A DNA stretch of 40,469 nucleotides from an uncultured Oscillospiraceae bacterium (GCA_944387625.1 CALXFQ010000009.1:1-40469), one strand, 5' to 3'. Counted from the first letter of the stretch, positions 8,422-16,357 are shown. Notes: generated by a model from the letters alone, not told the origin. Made by a program: numbers and translations.

Positions 8422-8859
8422 TCAGTGGAGCTCCAGCCGGGGGCCTTGCTTTTCCTGGACCTCCTGGGGCATCTTGGTCAGGGCGTAGGCCGCCAGACAC
8501 TGGACGCACAGCAGCAGCGCCGGGATCACGTTGGGGATCACCCGGGGCATGGACTGGAGCAGGATCGGCAGTGTGCCGCAGAAAATGGCGGCAAAGGACA
8601 CGCCGATGATCCGCTTGAGCCACTTCTGCTTCCGTCCCATCAGGTACACCACCGCCAGCACGACGGCCGCGATGGTGAACACCGCCGCCAGCAGCGTCCA
8701 ATACCAGGCGGTATCCTCCGGCAGCAGGGTGAAATAGTTATACCGCTCCACCTTTTGCTCGGCCCGCAGCACCTGGACCGTGCCGGGCAGGGCCTCCACC
8801 ACCGCCGCGGCGATGGCCGGGGCGGCCAACAGGAAATTCCAGATCTTTCTTTTGTTCAC
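8422..8859 (-). CDS. Small four-helix membrane protein, function unknown
   Basis: I do not recognise a family. The 145-residue product has about four hydrophobic segments: near 9-30 (FLLAAPAIAAAVVEALPG), 53-75 (WYWTLLAAVFTIAAVVLAVV), 83-103 (RIIGVSFAAIFCGTLPILL) and 108-128 (VIPNVIPALLLCVQCLAAYAL), with a short charged tail. The start is GTG at 8859, supported by AGGGAGAG 7 bases upstream. It sits between dgt and dnaG (45- and 37-base gaps) on the same strand, so it is probably co-transcribed with them; nothing in it suggests a replication role. Confidence 0.75.
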   Translation of the reverse strand: MNKRKIWNFLLAAPAIAAAVVEALPGTVQVLRAEQKVERYNYFTLLPEDTAWYWTLLAAVFTIAAVVLAVVYLMGRKQKWLKRIIGVSFAAIFCGTLPILLQSMPRVIPNVIPALLLCVQCLAAYALTKMPQEVQEKQGPRLELH

Positions 8860-8904
8860 TATCGATCTCTCCCTATGTTTTATTGATCTATGTATTATAC
8901 CACA

Positions 8905-9918
8905 TCATCCCCGGACATTCCACCCCGCCGGGATGAAAATTTCCGTGTATTTGTCCACGGCGTACTTGTCGGTCATCCCGGCGATGTAGTCGCACACCGT
9001 CCGCTCCATGCCGTCGAAGGACAGCTGGGGCTGGAAATCCTCCGGCAGGGCCTCGGGATGGCGGCAGTAGTATTCAAACATCCGCTGGAGCATCCCCTTG
9101 GCCTTGCTCTCCTCGCCCTTGGCCACCGGGTTGCGGTACACCCGGTCGAACATGAACGCCCGCAGATCCGCCAGGGCCTGGTCCACCGCCGGGGACAGCA
9201 CCACCGCCCCCGCCTCCCGGGAGCTGAAGATCAGGTCGCTGACCAGGGTATCGATCCGCTCCCGGTGGCTGTGGCCCAAAACTTCCGAGATGCTGTTGGG
9301 GATGTCCTCGTTGGTCAAGATCCCCGCCCGGATCGCGTCGTCGATGTCGTGGTTGACATAGGCGATCTGGTCCGACCGGCGGACGATCTGGCCTTCCAGG
9401 GTCTCCGGCACCCGGGGGCCGGTGTGGCCCAATATCCCCATGCGGACCTCGTAAGTCAGGTTCAGGCCCCGGCCGTCGTTTTCCAGCACATCCACCACCC
9501 GCAGGCTCTGCTCGTTGTGGCGGAAGGGCTTGCCCAGGCACTCGGAAAGGGCCGCCTCTCCGGCGTGGCCGAAGGGGGTGTGGCCCAGGTCGTGGCCCAT
9601 GGCGATCCCCTCCGCCAGATCTTCGTTCAGCCCCAAGTCCCGGGCGATGGTCCTGGCGATCCGGGCCACCTCGATGGTGTGGGTCATCCGGGTCCGATAG
9701 TGGTCCCCCTCAGGCCGCAAAAATACCTGGGTCTTGTGCATCAGCCGCCGGAAGGCCTTGGAGTGAACGATCCGGTCCGTATCCCGCTGATAGCAGGTCC
9801 GCACGTCATTTCCCCGTGGCTCTTCCGGCGTGGGCCGGCCCTTGCTCTCATCGGAGAAGGCCGCCAGGGGATTGAGCCGCTTGTGTTCCAGCCGTTCCAG
9901 TTCTTCCCGGACCGTCAT
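8905..9918 (-). CDS. dgt: Deoxyguanosinetriphosphate triphosphohydrolase-like protein
   Basis: The 337-residue protein belongs to the HD-domain dNTPase family, which hydrolyses dNTPs to nucleoside and triphosphate. Metal ligands are visible: R..H80 in RTRMTHTIEVARIAR and H109-D110 in GIAMGHDLGHTPFGHAGE, with a later aspartate around SDQIAYVNHDIDDAIRAG. The N-terminal CYQRDTDRIVHSKAFRRL motif is typical of the short bacterial form. dgt upstream of dnaG and rpoD is a conserved clostridial order, linking nucleotide pool control to replication. An ATG start at 9918 gives the usual family length. Confidence 0.93.
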   Translation of the reverse strand: MTVREELERLEHKRLNPLAAFSDESKGRPTPEEPRGNDVRTCYQRDTDRIVHSKAFRRLMHKTQVFLRPEGDHYRTRMTHTIEVARIARTIARDLGLNEDLAEGIAMGHDLGHTPFGHAGEAALSECLGKPFRHNEQSLRVVDVLENDGRGLNLTYEVRMGILGHTGPRVPETLEGQIVRRSDQIAYVNHDIDDAIRAGILTNEDIPNSISEVLGHSHRERIDTLVSDLIFSSREAGAVVLSPAVDQALADLRAFMFDRVYRNPVAKGEESKAKGMLQRMFEYYCRHPEALPEDFQPQLSFDGMERTVCDYIAGMTDKYAVDKYTEIFIPAGWNVRG

Positions 9919-9946
9919 CGATCACCACTCCTTATATAAATATGTG

Positions 9947-10570
9947 TTATATGGGGAACGCCCGGTATTCCTGGCCGATCTCCATCCCCTCCACCGTGCC
10001 TGCGGTCATGTCCGTCAGCCGGTCCAGGAAGGGCTTGGCCCGGTCCTGGGGGAAGAGAAGCTCCAGCTCCACCTCCGCCCCGAACTGGACGTCCCGGAGG
10101 ATGCCGCCAAAGGCGGCCACCTCCAATTTTACCCGCTCATAGTAATTGTAGGGGCATGGCACATACAGCGCCGTCCACACCCGCTTCATGGACTTGCCCG
10201 CCGCGTCCACGGCGATCTTGGCGCCCTTGGTGTAGGCCCGGACCAGCCCCCCCGCGCCCAGCAGGATGCCGCCGAAGTACCGGGTGACCACGCACACCAC
10301 ATTATAAAGCCCCTCCCGCCGGAGCACCTGGAGCATGGGCATCCCGGCGGTGCCGCCAGGCTCTCCGTCATCGGAGAAGCGCACCGGGCCGTCCCGGAGG
10401 ATGTAGGCCCAGCAGTTGTGGGTGGCGTCGTAGTGCCGCTTTTTCATGGCCTGGATCTTCTCCAGGGCCTGCTCCTCCGTTTCCACCGGCCAGATCCGGC
10501 CGATGAAACGGGACTTTTTCTCGTAAAACTCGTCCTCACCGAAGCCGGTGGGTACCAGATATTCGTCCAC
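9947..10570 (-). CDS. YigZ/IMPACT family protein (UPF0029)
   Basis: The 207-residue protein has the IMPACT domain, marked by KSRFIGRIWPV, DATHNCWAYIL, DDGEPGGTAGMPML and the glycine-rich VVTRYFGGILLGAGGLVRAY, followed by a ferredoxin-like C-terminal part. The bacterial family function is unsettled; the fold resembles domain IV of elongation factor G, and eukaryotic IMPACT acts in translation control. I chose GTG at 10570 because AAGGAG lies 8 bases before it; the alternative TTG at 10576 would leave only 2 bases to that site. Two bases separate it from the hflX stop, so the pair is translationally linked. Confidence 0.92.
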   Translation of the reverse strand: MDEYLVPTGFGEDEFYEKKSRFIGRIWPVETEEQALEKIQAMKKRHYDATHNCWAYILRDGPVRFSDDGEPGGTAGMPMLQVLRREGLYNVVCVVTRYFGGILLGAGGLVRAYTKGAKIAVDAAGKSMKRVWTALYVPCPYNYYERVKLEVAAFGGILRDVQFGAEVELELLFPQDRAKPFLDRLTDMTAGTVEGMEIGQEYRAFPI

Positions 10571-10572
10571 GC

Positions 10573-11841
10573 TCAAAGCTCCTTCACCACATACGTCCGC
10601 AGGCGGCCATAGAGGATGTCGTCCAGCACCGCCTCCACCTCGATCCCGTCGCCGGTGTAGTCCACCCGGCGGACGGTGGTGTTTTTGTGGAGGGTGTCCA
10701 CCAGGCCGCCCTGGGCGTAGGGCAGCAGCAGCACCACCGGGTGGCGGCTGGGGGCCACCAGACGCTCGATGGCTTTCAGCAGTTCCTCCATCCCCAGGCC
10801 CAGTTTGGCGGAGATCTTCACCACGTCCTGGCCCACCGGGATGTCGGTGGCCGGGACCAGATCCGCCTTGTTGTACACCTGGAGCACCTGCGCCCCAGGC
10901 CGGGCCAGCTTGGCGATCAGCCGTTCCACCACCTGGATATGCTCCTGCCGGTCCGGGTCGGAAGCGTCGATCACATGGAGCAGCACATCGGCGTACTCCA
11001 ATTCCTCCAATGTGGCCCGGAAGGCGTCCACCAGGTGATGGGGCAGCTTGGAGATGAAGCCTACCGTGTCCGAGATCACCACGTCCAGATCCTCCGCCAC
11101 GGTCAGCCGCCGGGAGGTGGTGTCCAGCGTGTCGAAGAGCCGGTCATTGGCAGGGATCCCGGCGTCGGTGAGCCGGTTGAGCAGGGTGGATTTGCCCGCG
11201 TTGGTATAGCCGACGATGGCCACCACCGGCACGGAATTTTTCATCCGCCGCTCCCGCTGGACCCCCCGGACCTGCCGGACCTGCTGCAGCTCCTGCTTCA
11301 GCCGGGAGATTCGCTCCCGGATGTGTCGCCGGTCCGATTCCAGCTTGGTCTCGCCGGGGCCACGGGTGCCGATGCCGCCGCCCTGGCGGCTCAGGCTCTT
11401 GCCCATGCCGGAGAGCCGGGGCAGCAGATACTGATACTGGGCAAGCTCCACCTGGAGCCGCCCCTCCCGGGTCTGGGCCCGCTGGGCGAAAATGTCCAAG
11501 ATCAGGGCGGACCGGTCCAGCACCGTCACCCCCAGGATCTCCTCCAACGCCCCGATATTCCCCGGGGAAAGCTCGTTGTCAAAGACCACCATGGTGGAAG
11601 CGGTGGCCTCCACCAGCATCTTCACCTCCAGGGCCTTGCCCTCGCCGATGAAGCTGTGGGGGTCCGGGGCGTGGCGGTTTTGCAGCACCTTGCCGGTGCA
11701 AAAGCCCCCGGCGGTCTCCAGCAGGGCCTCCAGTTCCTCCAGGCTCCGATCGGTGGCGGTCTGGGCCTGGGTGAAGCAGTCGGCGTTCAGGCCCACCAGC
11801 ACCGCCCGCTCCTGGATGTGTTCTTCAAAATTTTCTGCCAT
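10573..11841 (-). CDS. hflX: Ribosome-associated GTPase HflX
   Basis: The 422-residue HflX binds the 50S subunit and splits stalled ribosomes under stress. The N-terminal domain has the family signature around FDNELSPGNIGALEEILG and the glycine-rich SRQGGGIGTRGPGETKLE. Next comes a coiled segment, then the G domain with Walker A VGYTNAGKSTLLNRL, switch DTVGFISKLPHHLVDAF and NKAD specificity motif (QVYNKADLVP), and the C-terminal domain. GGAGG 4-5 bases before the ATG sets the start. It follows the rpmE terminator; yigZ lies directly downstream. Confidence 0.96.
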   Translation of the reverse strand: MAENFEEHIQERAVLVGLNADCFTQAQTATDRSLEELEALLETAGGFCTGKVLQNRHAPDPHSFIGEGKALEVKMLVEATASTMVVFDNELSPGNIGALEEILGVTVLDRSALILDIFAQRAQTREGRLQVELAQYQYLLPRLSGMGKSLSRQGGGIGTRGPGETKLESDRRHIRERISRLKQELQQVRQVRGVQRERRMKNSVPVVAIVGYTNAGKSTLLNRLTDAGIPANDRLFDTLDTTSRRLTVAEDLDVVISDTVGFISKLPHHLVDAFRATLEELEYADVLLHVIDASDPDRQEHIQVVERLIAKLARPGAQVLQVYNKADLVPATDIPVGQDVVKISAKLGLGMEELLKAIERLVAPSRHPVVLLLPYAQGGLVDTLHKNTTVRRVDYTGDGIEVEAVLDDILYGRLRTYVVKEL

Positions 11842-11866
11842 ATATCCTCCAAAAAAGCCTTAAAAA

Positions 11867-11904
11867 CAGAAAAAAGCCCGCACCACGTTCACGCAGTGCG
11901 AGCT
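11867..11904 (-). terminator. Intrinsic terminator of rpmE
   Basis: On the minus strand a 9-bp stem (AGCTCGCAC / GTGCGGGCT, one G-U pair) with a 12-base loop is followed by TTTTTT. It starts 6 bases after the rpmE stop and lies before hflX. Confidence 0.85.
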
Positions 11905-11910
11905 TTCGTC

Positions 11911-12111
11911 TTACTTCAGGCCAAAACGCTTGTTGAACCGATCAACACGTCCACCGGTATCGACCAGCTTCTGCTTGCCGGTATAGAAAGGGTGGCACTT
12001 GGAGCAGATCTCAACGCGGATGTCCTTCTTCGTGGAACCGGTCGTAAAGACGTTGCCACAGGCACAGCGGATGGTGGTCTGTTCGTAGTTGGGATGGATG
12101 CCTTCTCTCAT
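11911..12111 (-). CDS. rpmE: 50S ribosomal protein L31
   Basis: The 66-residue L31 of the large subunit, zinc-binding type: [19 protein letters not shown] followed by [14 protein letters not shown] provides the four-cysteine site (CAC and CSKC). Zinc-binding L31 is the form usually replaced by a cysteine-free paralogue under zinc starvation; no such paralogue is in this window. The ATG at 12111 is preceded by AGAGGTG at 6 bases; an in-frame GTG three codons upstream has no proper site. It is a single-gene unit with its own promoter and terminator. Confidence 0.97.
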   Translation of the reverse strand: MREGIHPNYEQTTIRCACGNVFTTGSTKKDIRVEICSKCHPFYTGKQKLVDTGGRVDRFNKRFGLK

Positions 12112-12171
12112 GTCGTTCACCTCTTTCTTATCAGTTAAAGGGCGTAATTACCCCAGCAATTTCAATCGCCC
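12112..12171 (-). promoter_or_regulatory. Structured 5' leader of rpmE
   Basis: The predicted transcript has a leader of roughly 60 bases. A stem GGGCG/CGCCC (12171-12167 with 12144-12140) encloses a loop containing GCTGGGG, and lies just before the ribosome binding site. Autogenous L31 leader RNAs are known in several phyla; whether this matches one is untested. Confidence 0.4.
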
Positions 12172-12175
12172 GGAT

Positions 12176-12204
12176 ATCATAGCATACCCGGGGAGAAAAT
12201 GCAA
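12176..12204 (-). promoter_or_regulatory. SigA-type promoter of rpmE
   Basis: Minus strand: -35 TTGCAT (12204-12199), 17-base spacer, -10 TATGAT (12181-12176). Confidence 0.8.
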
Positions 12205-12273
12205 GTATTTTTTCTAAAAATATGCTTTTATGCTTTTTCGCTCCCGGTAAGACCTATGACACCGCCACGGCAA

Positions 12274-12298
12274 ACGCCCCCGGCTGAGCCGGGGGCGT
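12274..12298 (-). terminator. Strong hairpin after the 12319-12756 gene
   Basis: A perfect 11-bp stem (ACGCCCCCGGC / GCCGGGGGCGT) with a 3-base loop, 20 bases past the stop on the minus strand. Only TTT follows it, so it is a stable hairpin with a weak U-tract. Confidence 0.6.
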
Positions 12299-12318
12299 GA
12301 ACGACAGTACCGGGGGCC

Positions 12319-12756
12319 TTACCCCCGCAGGGCGATCTCCCGTTCCACGATCTGGACGAAGGCATCCTGCCAGCCGGCGGGGATGGTCTTGTAGTCCGGC
12401 TGTTCGTCGTTGCCCAGGGCGCTCACCACCACTCCATCGGTGATCCAGACACGGATGAAATAGGCGGAGTTGTATTTCCCTTCCATAAGCATCACCCCAT
12501 CGGGGGACGTTTCCGGGATCTGGCTCTCTTCCGCCGCCGTGGCCTGGATCAGCGCCAGCACGATGGTATGCACATCGTCCTGTGCAAGGGGCTCAGCCCC
12601 CAAAAAATCGTAGCCGAGACCGGACTCACCCTCCCGGATCGCGCCGATGACGATCTCCAGGTCCGGCTCATTGGCCTTTTGGATGAACCACACATTGCTG
12701 ACGATCAGCAGGACCATCAGAAGGCACATCACAGACAGTGCTATCTTTTTACCCAT
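12319..12756 (-). CDS. Membrane-anchored extracytoplasmic protein, function unknown
   Basis: I do not recognise a family with confidence. The 145-residue product begins MGKKIALSVMCLLMVLLIVS, an uncleaved-type N-terminal anchor (residues 5-25), followed by a soluble domain of mixed alpha/beta character (for example SAYFIRVWITDGVVVSALG). The start at 12756 is chosen because AAGGAG lies 7 bases upstream; an ATG eight codons earlier would include that site in the coding sequence. It follows the M29 aminopeptidase on the same strand after a 200-base gap without a recognisable terminator. Confidence 0.7.
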   Translation of the reverse strand: MGKKIALSVMCLLMVLLIVSNVWFIQKANEPDLEIVIGAIREGESGLGYDFLGAEPLAQDDVHTIVLALIQATAAEESQIPETSPDGVMLMEGKYNSAYFIRVWITDGVVVSALGNDEQPDYKTIPAGWQDAFVQIVEREIALRG

Positions 12757-12956
12757 ATCGTTCTCCTTAGAATGATCCATCTGCAGATCAGGTCGTATGC
12801 GGATAGATCATGCTTTTCACGGATCCTCCTTTTGGGCATGGACGATCCGTTTTTCCGTCTGTTGGTCTTGTGGATATCGTCTTCTCAGATCGTACTTTGT
12901 ATCGTGACATGAGCCAATATCAGACCTCCCTCCTTATCCGGCGCTTCCGTTCCCGG
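12757..12956 (-). other. Gap with two strong ribosome binding sites but no clear gene
   Basis: On the minus strand AAGGAGGGAGG (about 12934-12924) and AAAGGAGG (about 12831-12824) look like translation signals. After the first, a 40-codon frame opens at 12910 and closes at 12788; after the second, a 10-codon GTG frame (MKSMIYPHTT) lies in the same frame. The sequence is basic and unlike neighbouring proteins in codon use, so I do not call a gene. Confidence 0.3.
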
Positions 12957-14180
12957 TCAGAACGCCCAGTTGCCCTGGCGGAAGATCGGGACCACGGATC
13001 CGTCGGCGCGGACGGCGTCGATGTCCATGGTGTCACAGCCGATCATAAAGTCCACATGGATCATGGAGTCGTTCAGGCCCAGCGCCCTGCACTCCTCCAA
13101 AGACTTTTCCTGGAAGCCCTGGATCGTGTCCGCGTAGCCCCGGCCCATGGCCAGGTGGCAGGAGGCGTTCTCATCGAAAAGGGTGTTGTAAAACAGCAGG
13201 CCGCCCCGGGCGATCGGGCTGTCCTGAGGCACCAGGGCGCACTCTCCCAGGTAGGCCGCTCCCTCGTCCATGGAGAGCATGGTCTTTAAAAGCTCCGCTC
13301 CCTGCTCCGCCCCGGACTCCACCGCCCGGCCCTCCCGGAACCGGATCCAGAATTTGTCGATGATCGAGCCTTGGTAGCTCAGGGGCATGGTGGCGTAGAC
13401 GATGCCCTCCGCCAGGCCCCGCTTGGGGGAGATGAAGCACTCCTCCGTGGGGATGTTGGGGGCGAAGGAGATCCCCTGGAGGCTGGTGTCCCGGCCGCCG
13501 CAGAACCGGCCCTCCGCCATCATGCCCACGGTCAGGTCCGTGCCGTTGGCGGCGGTGTAGTGGAGCTGGCAGATCCCCAGGCTGTTAAGATAGGCGCACC
13601 GGGCCTTCAGGTCGGCGTCATGATCCGCCCAGGCCCGTACCGCGTCCCCCTCCACCCGGGCGGCGGACAAGATCGCTTCCCACAGCTTTTCCATAGCCGC
13701 GCCGGTCCGCAGACCGGGGAAGACCTTCTTCGCCCAGGCCGCGCCGGGAACGGCGGCGATGCACCACTGCTGCCGGTTCTCCCGGGCCTCGCTGTAGGGC
13801 TTTAAGATGGGATATCTCAGCTCCTGGGCCTGGGCCACCTTGGCCATGTCCATGCCCTTGAGGCCGTCCGGGTCGGCGCTGGTGAGGAAGAGGGTACACG
13901 GCAGGGTGTCGCAGTAATACTGCTGCCGGGCCTTCTCCCACTCCTTCACCGTGCCCAACTGCTCCACCGACTGATAGCGGTTGTGGAGCTTGCTCAGAGG
14001 CTGGTGCTCAAACTGGACCGTGACCTCCCTGGCCCCGGCCTTGTAGCACTGCTCCACCACCAGCTCCACGAAAGCGGGCTGGTCCAGGCCCGCCCGGATC
14101 ACCACGTCCTGGCCCTTTTGCACGTTCATGCCGGCGCGGACGATCAAACGGGCGTACTCTTTTAATACCGTCTTTTTCAT
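12957..14180 (-). CDS. M29-family metallo-aminopeptidase
   Basis: The 407-residue protein belongs to the M29 (AmpS/AmpT/PepS) family of leaderless, cytosolic aminopeptidases with a two-metal centre. Family landmarks are GTDLTVGM, the metal-ligand segment NIPTEECFISPKRG, GECALVPQDSPI, LFYNTLFDENASCHLAMGRGY and the C-terminal HVDFMIGCDTMDIDAV. The usual length is about 410. AGGAGA 8 bases before the ATG supports the start. It has its own SigA-type promoter, almost touching the promoter of the divergent methyltransferase operon. The role is likely peptide turnover. Confidence 0.95.
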   Translation of the reverse strand: MKKTVLKEYARLIVRAGMNVQKGQDVVIRAGLDQPAFVELVVEQCYKAGAREVTVQFEHQPLSKLHNRYQSVEQLGTVKEWEKARQQYYCDTLPCTLFLTSADPDGLKGMDMAKVAQAQELRYPILKPYSEARENRQQWCIAAVPGAAWAKKVFPGLRTGAAMEKLWEAILSAARVEGDAVRAWADHDADLKARCAYLNSLGICQLHYTAANGTDLTVGMMAEGRFCGGRDTSLQGISFAPNIPTEECFISPKRGLAEGIVYATMPLSYQGSIIDKFWIRFREGRAVESGAEQGAELLKTMLSMDEGAAYLGECALVPQDSPIARGGLLFYNTLFDENASCHLAMGRGYADTIQGFQEKSLEECRALGLNDSMIHVDFMIGCDTMDIDAVRADGSVVPIFRQGNWAF

Positions 14181-14212
14181 AAGCGCTTCTCCTATTTTCT
14201 TTATTTTCTTTA

Positions 14213-14241
14213 GTTATATCAGATACGGAAGACCGTGTCAA
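14213..14241 (-). promoter_or_regulatory. Promoter of the M29 aminopeptidase
   Basis: Minus strand: -35 TTGACA (14241-14236), 17-base spacer, -10 TATAAC (14218-14213). Confidence 0.8.
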
Positions 14242-14243
14242 TG

Positions 14244-14272
14244 TTGCATTTGGGACGGGAAGGGATTATAAT
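14244..14272 (+). promoter_or_regulatory. Promoter of the homocysteine methyltransferase-birA operon
   Basis: -35 TTGCAT (14244-14249), 17-base spacer, -10 TATAAT (14267-14272). Its -35 is two bases from the -35 of the divergent aminopeptidase promoter. Confidence 0.82.
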
Positions 14273-14302
14273 GGGACTACATCTGATCCAAGGAGGACCG
14301 CC

Positions 14303-15172
14303 ATGCTCACCAAAGGACAGTTCCACCAGAAGCTCGCCCAGGGCCTCCGCTTCCTGGACGGGGCCACCGGCACCGCCCTGCAAAAGGCAGGGATGCCCCG
14401 GGGCTGCTGCACCGAGCGCTGGGTGCTGGAAAACCCCCAGGCATTGATCCATCTCCAGGAGCAGTATGCCCAGGCCGGCGCCCAGATCATCTACGCCCCC
14501 ACCTTCCAGGCCCAGCCGCTGGCGCTGGGGGACCTGGCGGATCGGACCGAGCAGATCAACGAAAAGCTGGTGGCCCTGAGCCGGTCCGCCGCCCCGGACT
14601 GCCTGATCGCCGGGGACCTGACCACCATGGCCGCCTTTCTGGACAGCTTCGACGAGTGCAATTTCGACCGCATGGTGGAGGCCTATCAGCGCCAGATCCG
14701 GGGGCTGATCCACGGCGGGGCGGACCTGCTGGCCGCTGAGACCCTGATGTACCCTCTGGAGGCGGACGCGATCCTCACCGCCGCCGAGCTGGAGGGGGCG
14801 GGGGCGGTGCTCTACACCTTCACCATGCAGTCTGATGGCTCCCTGTTCTCCGGCCGGGATGCCGGGCCGGTGCTGCGGCACCTGGAAGAGGCGGGGGCCG
14901 CCGCGGTGGGCTTCAACTGTGTGGCGGCGGACGATATGACCCCGCACCTGGTGACCCGGCTCCGGCGGACGGTGCGGGGGCCGCTGGTGTGCAAGCCCAA
15001 TGCCGGGGTGCCGGCGATCGGGGCCGACGGCCTGGCCCACTACCCTATGGGGCCGGAAGAATTTGCCCAGATCGGCGCCCGGTGCGCCGATGCCGGGGCG
15101 GCACTGCTGGGAGGCTGCTGCGGCACTTCCCCGGACCACATCGCCGCCCTGAAAAAGGCGGTGGACCGATGA
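14303..15172 (+). CDS. Homocysteine S-methyltransferase family protein
   Basis: The 289-residue product is a single homocysteine-binding (Pfam S-methyl_trans) barrel. Zinc-site cysteines are seen in GFNCVAADD and GGCCGTSPDH near the C-terminus; the N-terminus FLDGATGTALQKAGMPRG is the typical first strand. Such enzymes transfer a methyl group to homocysteine to give methionine, from S-methylmethionine (MmuM-like), or act with separate partners as the N-terminal module of cobalamin-dependent MetH. The donor cannot be decided here; no cobalamin or folate domain is attached. AAGGAGG precedes the ATG. The stop overlaps the birA start (ATGA). Confidence 0.9.
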   Translation: MLTKGQFHQKLAQGLRFLDGATGTALQKAGMPRGCCTERWVLENPQALIHLQEQYAQAGAQIIYAPTFQAQPLALGDLADRTEQINEKLVALSRSAAPDCLIAGDLTTMAAFLDSFDECNFDRMVEAYQRQIRGLIHGGADLLAAETLMYPLEADAILTAAELEGAGAVLYTFTMQSDGSLFSGRDAGPVLRHLEEAGAAAVGFNCVAADDMTPHLVTRLRRTVRGPLVCKPNAGVPAIGADGLAHYPMGPEEFAQIGARCADAGAALLGGCCGTSPDHIAALKKAVDR

Positions 15173-15951
15173 AGGACCAGATCCTGGCCTGCCTCCCCCC
15201 GGACCACCCCTGGCGGGACACGATCGACTGCCACGCCGCCATCGGCTCCACCAACACCCAGGCCAAGGCCCTGGCGGCCCAGGGCGCGCCGGAAGGGACG
15301 GTGGTGATCGCGGATATGCAGACCGGGGGCCGGGGACGGCTGGGCCGGTCCTTCCACTCCCCTGCCGGGCTGGGGCTGTATATGTCCGTGATCCTCCGGC
15401 CCCAGCGTCCGGCCACGGAGCTGATGCACCTGACCTGCGCGGTGGCGGTGGCGGCGTGTGACGCGGTAGCGGAGGTCTGCGGCTTCCGGCCGGGGATCAA
15501 ATGGATCAACGACCTGGTGGCCCACGGCAAAAAGCTGGCCGGGATCCTGACTGAGCTGTCGATCGGCCCTGACGGGCTGGTCCAATACGCCGTGGTGGGG
15601 ATCGGGGTGAACGTGGGCCAGCAGGACTTCCCGGAGGGATTGCAGGACCTGGCCATCTCCGCCGCCATGGCATCAGGCCGTCCCATAGACCGGACCGCCC
15701 TGGCCGCCGCCATGATCTGCCGCCTGGAAAAGCTGGACCTGGCGGACCGGCCCGGGATCTTGGAACGCTACCGCCGCCAATGCGTCACCCTGGGACGGCC
15801 GGTGACGGTGATCCAGGGGGACCGCCGCTGGGAAGCCACCGCCCTGTCCGTGGACCAGGAAGGCGGGCTGGTGGTCCGGCGCTGTGACGGCACCGTGGAG
15901 ACCGTCCAGGCCGGCGAGGTGAGCGTCCGGGGCCTGGCAGGCTATATTTGA
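15169..15951 (+). CDS. birA: Biotin--[acetyl-CoA-carboxylase] ligase
   Basis: The 260-residue enzyme attaches biotin to carrier lysines through biotinyl-AMP. The biotin/ATP loop is GGRGRLGRSF (53-62), followed by the signature PGIKWINDLVAHGKKLAGIL and a small C-terminal SH3-like domain (VTVIQGDRRWEA). It has no N-terminal helix-turn-helix, so it is a class I ligase that should not act as the biotin operon repressor. The start codon overlaps the upstream methyltransferase stop by 4 bases, hence translational coupling; why these two are paired is not evident. Confidence 0.95.
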   Translation: MKDQILACLPPDHPWRDTIDCHAAIGSTNTQAKALAAQGAPEGTVVIADMQTGGRGRLGRSFHSPAGLGLYMSVILRPQRPATELMHLTCAVAVAACDAVAEVCGFRPGIKWINDLVAHGKKLAGILTELSIGPDGLVQYAVVGIGVNVGQQDFPEGLQDLAISAAMASGRPIDRTALAAAMICRLEKLDLADRPGILERYRRQCVTLGRPVTVIQGDRRWEATALSVDQEGGLVVRRCDGTVETVQAGEVSVRGLAGYI

Positions 15952-15983
15952 TCCCCACCGGCGCAAATAATGTAAAAAACCGG

Positions 15984-16012
15984 TTGCTTTTCCCGTGCCC
16001 TTTGGATATAAT
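15984..16012 (+). promoter_or_regulatory. Promoter of the cysteine-rich peptide gene
   Basis: -35 TTGCTT (15984-15989), 17-base spacer, perfect -10 TATAAT (16007-16012). Confidence 0.82.
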
Positions 16013-16030
16013 AGTTCTGGACTACTATTA
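16009..16030 (+). promoter_or_regulatory. Inverted repeat over the -10 and start site (possible operator)
   Basis: TAATAGT (16009-16015), 8 bases, ACTATTA (16024-16030). It overlaps the -10 box and the expected transcription start, so a repressor site is plausible. Confidence 0.5.
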
Positions 16031-16045
16031 GGAGGTTACGCCACT

Positions 16046-16357
16046 ATGAAAGCTGTTAAGATCATCCTGAAGATCCTGACCGCCCTGGCCGCCGTTGCCG
16101 GTGCTGTCTATGTGATCGCCAAATACGGTGACAAGATCGTGTCCTGGGCCAAGGGCCTGCTTGGCTGTGACGAAGACGAGTGCGAGTGCTGCGAAGACTG
16201 CGACGGCGCGTGCTGCAAGGAGTGCGAGTGCGCCGACGAGTGCGTCTGCGCCCAGAACGCCGACCGGGCCGACGAGGACGTGACCGTGGAGGAAGTGCCT
16301 GTAGAGGAAGCGCCGGAAGAAGGCGTAGTAGCCTCCGAGGCAGATTTTGAAGGCTGA
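16046..16357 (+). CDS. Membrane-anchored cysteine-rich acidic small protein
   Basis: I do not recognise a named family. The 103-residue product has three parts: an N-terminal hydrophobic helix (MKAVKIILKILTALAAVAGA and on to about residue 25), a segment starting GLLGCDEDECECCEDCDG with 11 cysteines in 28 residues, patterned CxC, CC and CxxC among Asp/Glu, and an acidic tail rich in VEEVPVEEAPEEG. The pattern suggests metal or cluster binding tethered to the membrane (inference); disulfide-rich structure is the alternative. GGAGG 10 bases before the ATG sets the start. It is monocistronic, with a strong promoter, an operator-like repeat and a strong terminator, so probably well expressed. Confidence 0.8.
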   Translation: MKAVKIILKILTALAAVAGAVYVIAKYGDKIVSWAKGLLGCDEDECECCEDCDGACCKECECADECVCAQNADRADEDVTVEEVPVEEAPEEGVVASEADFEG

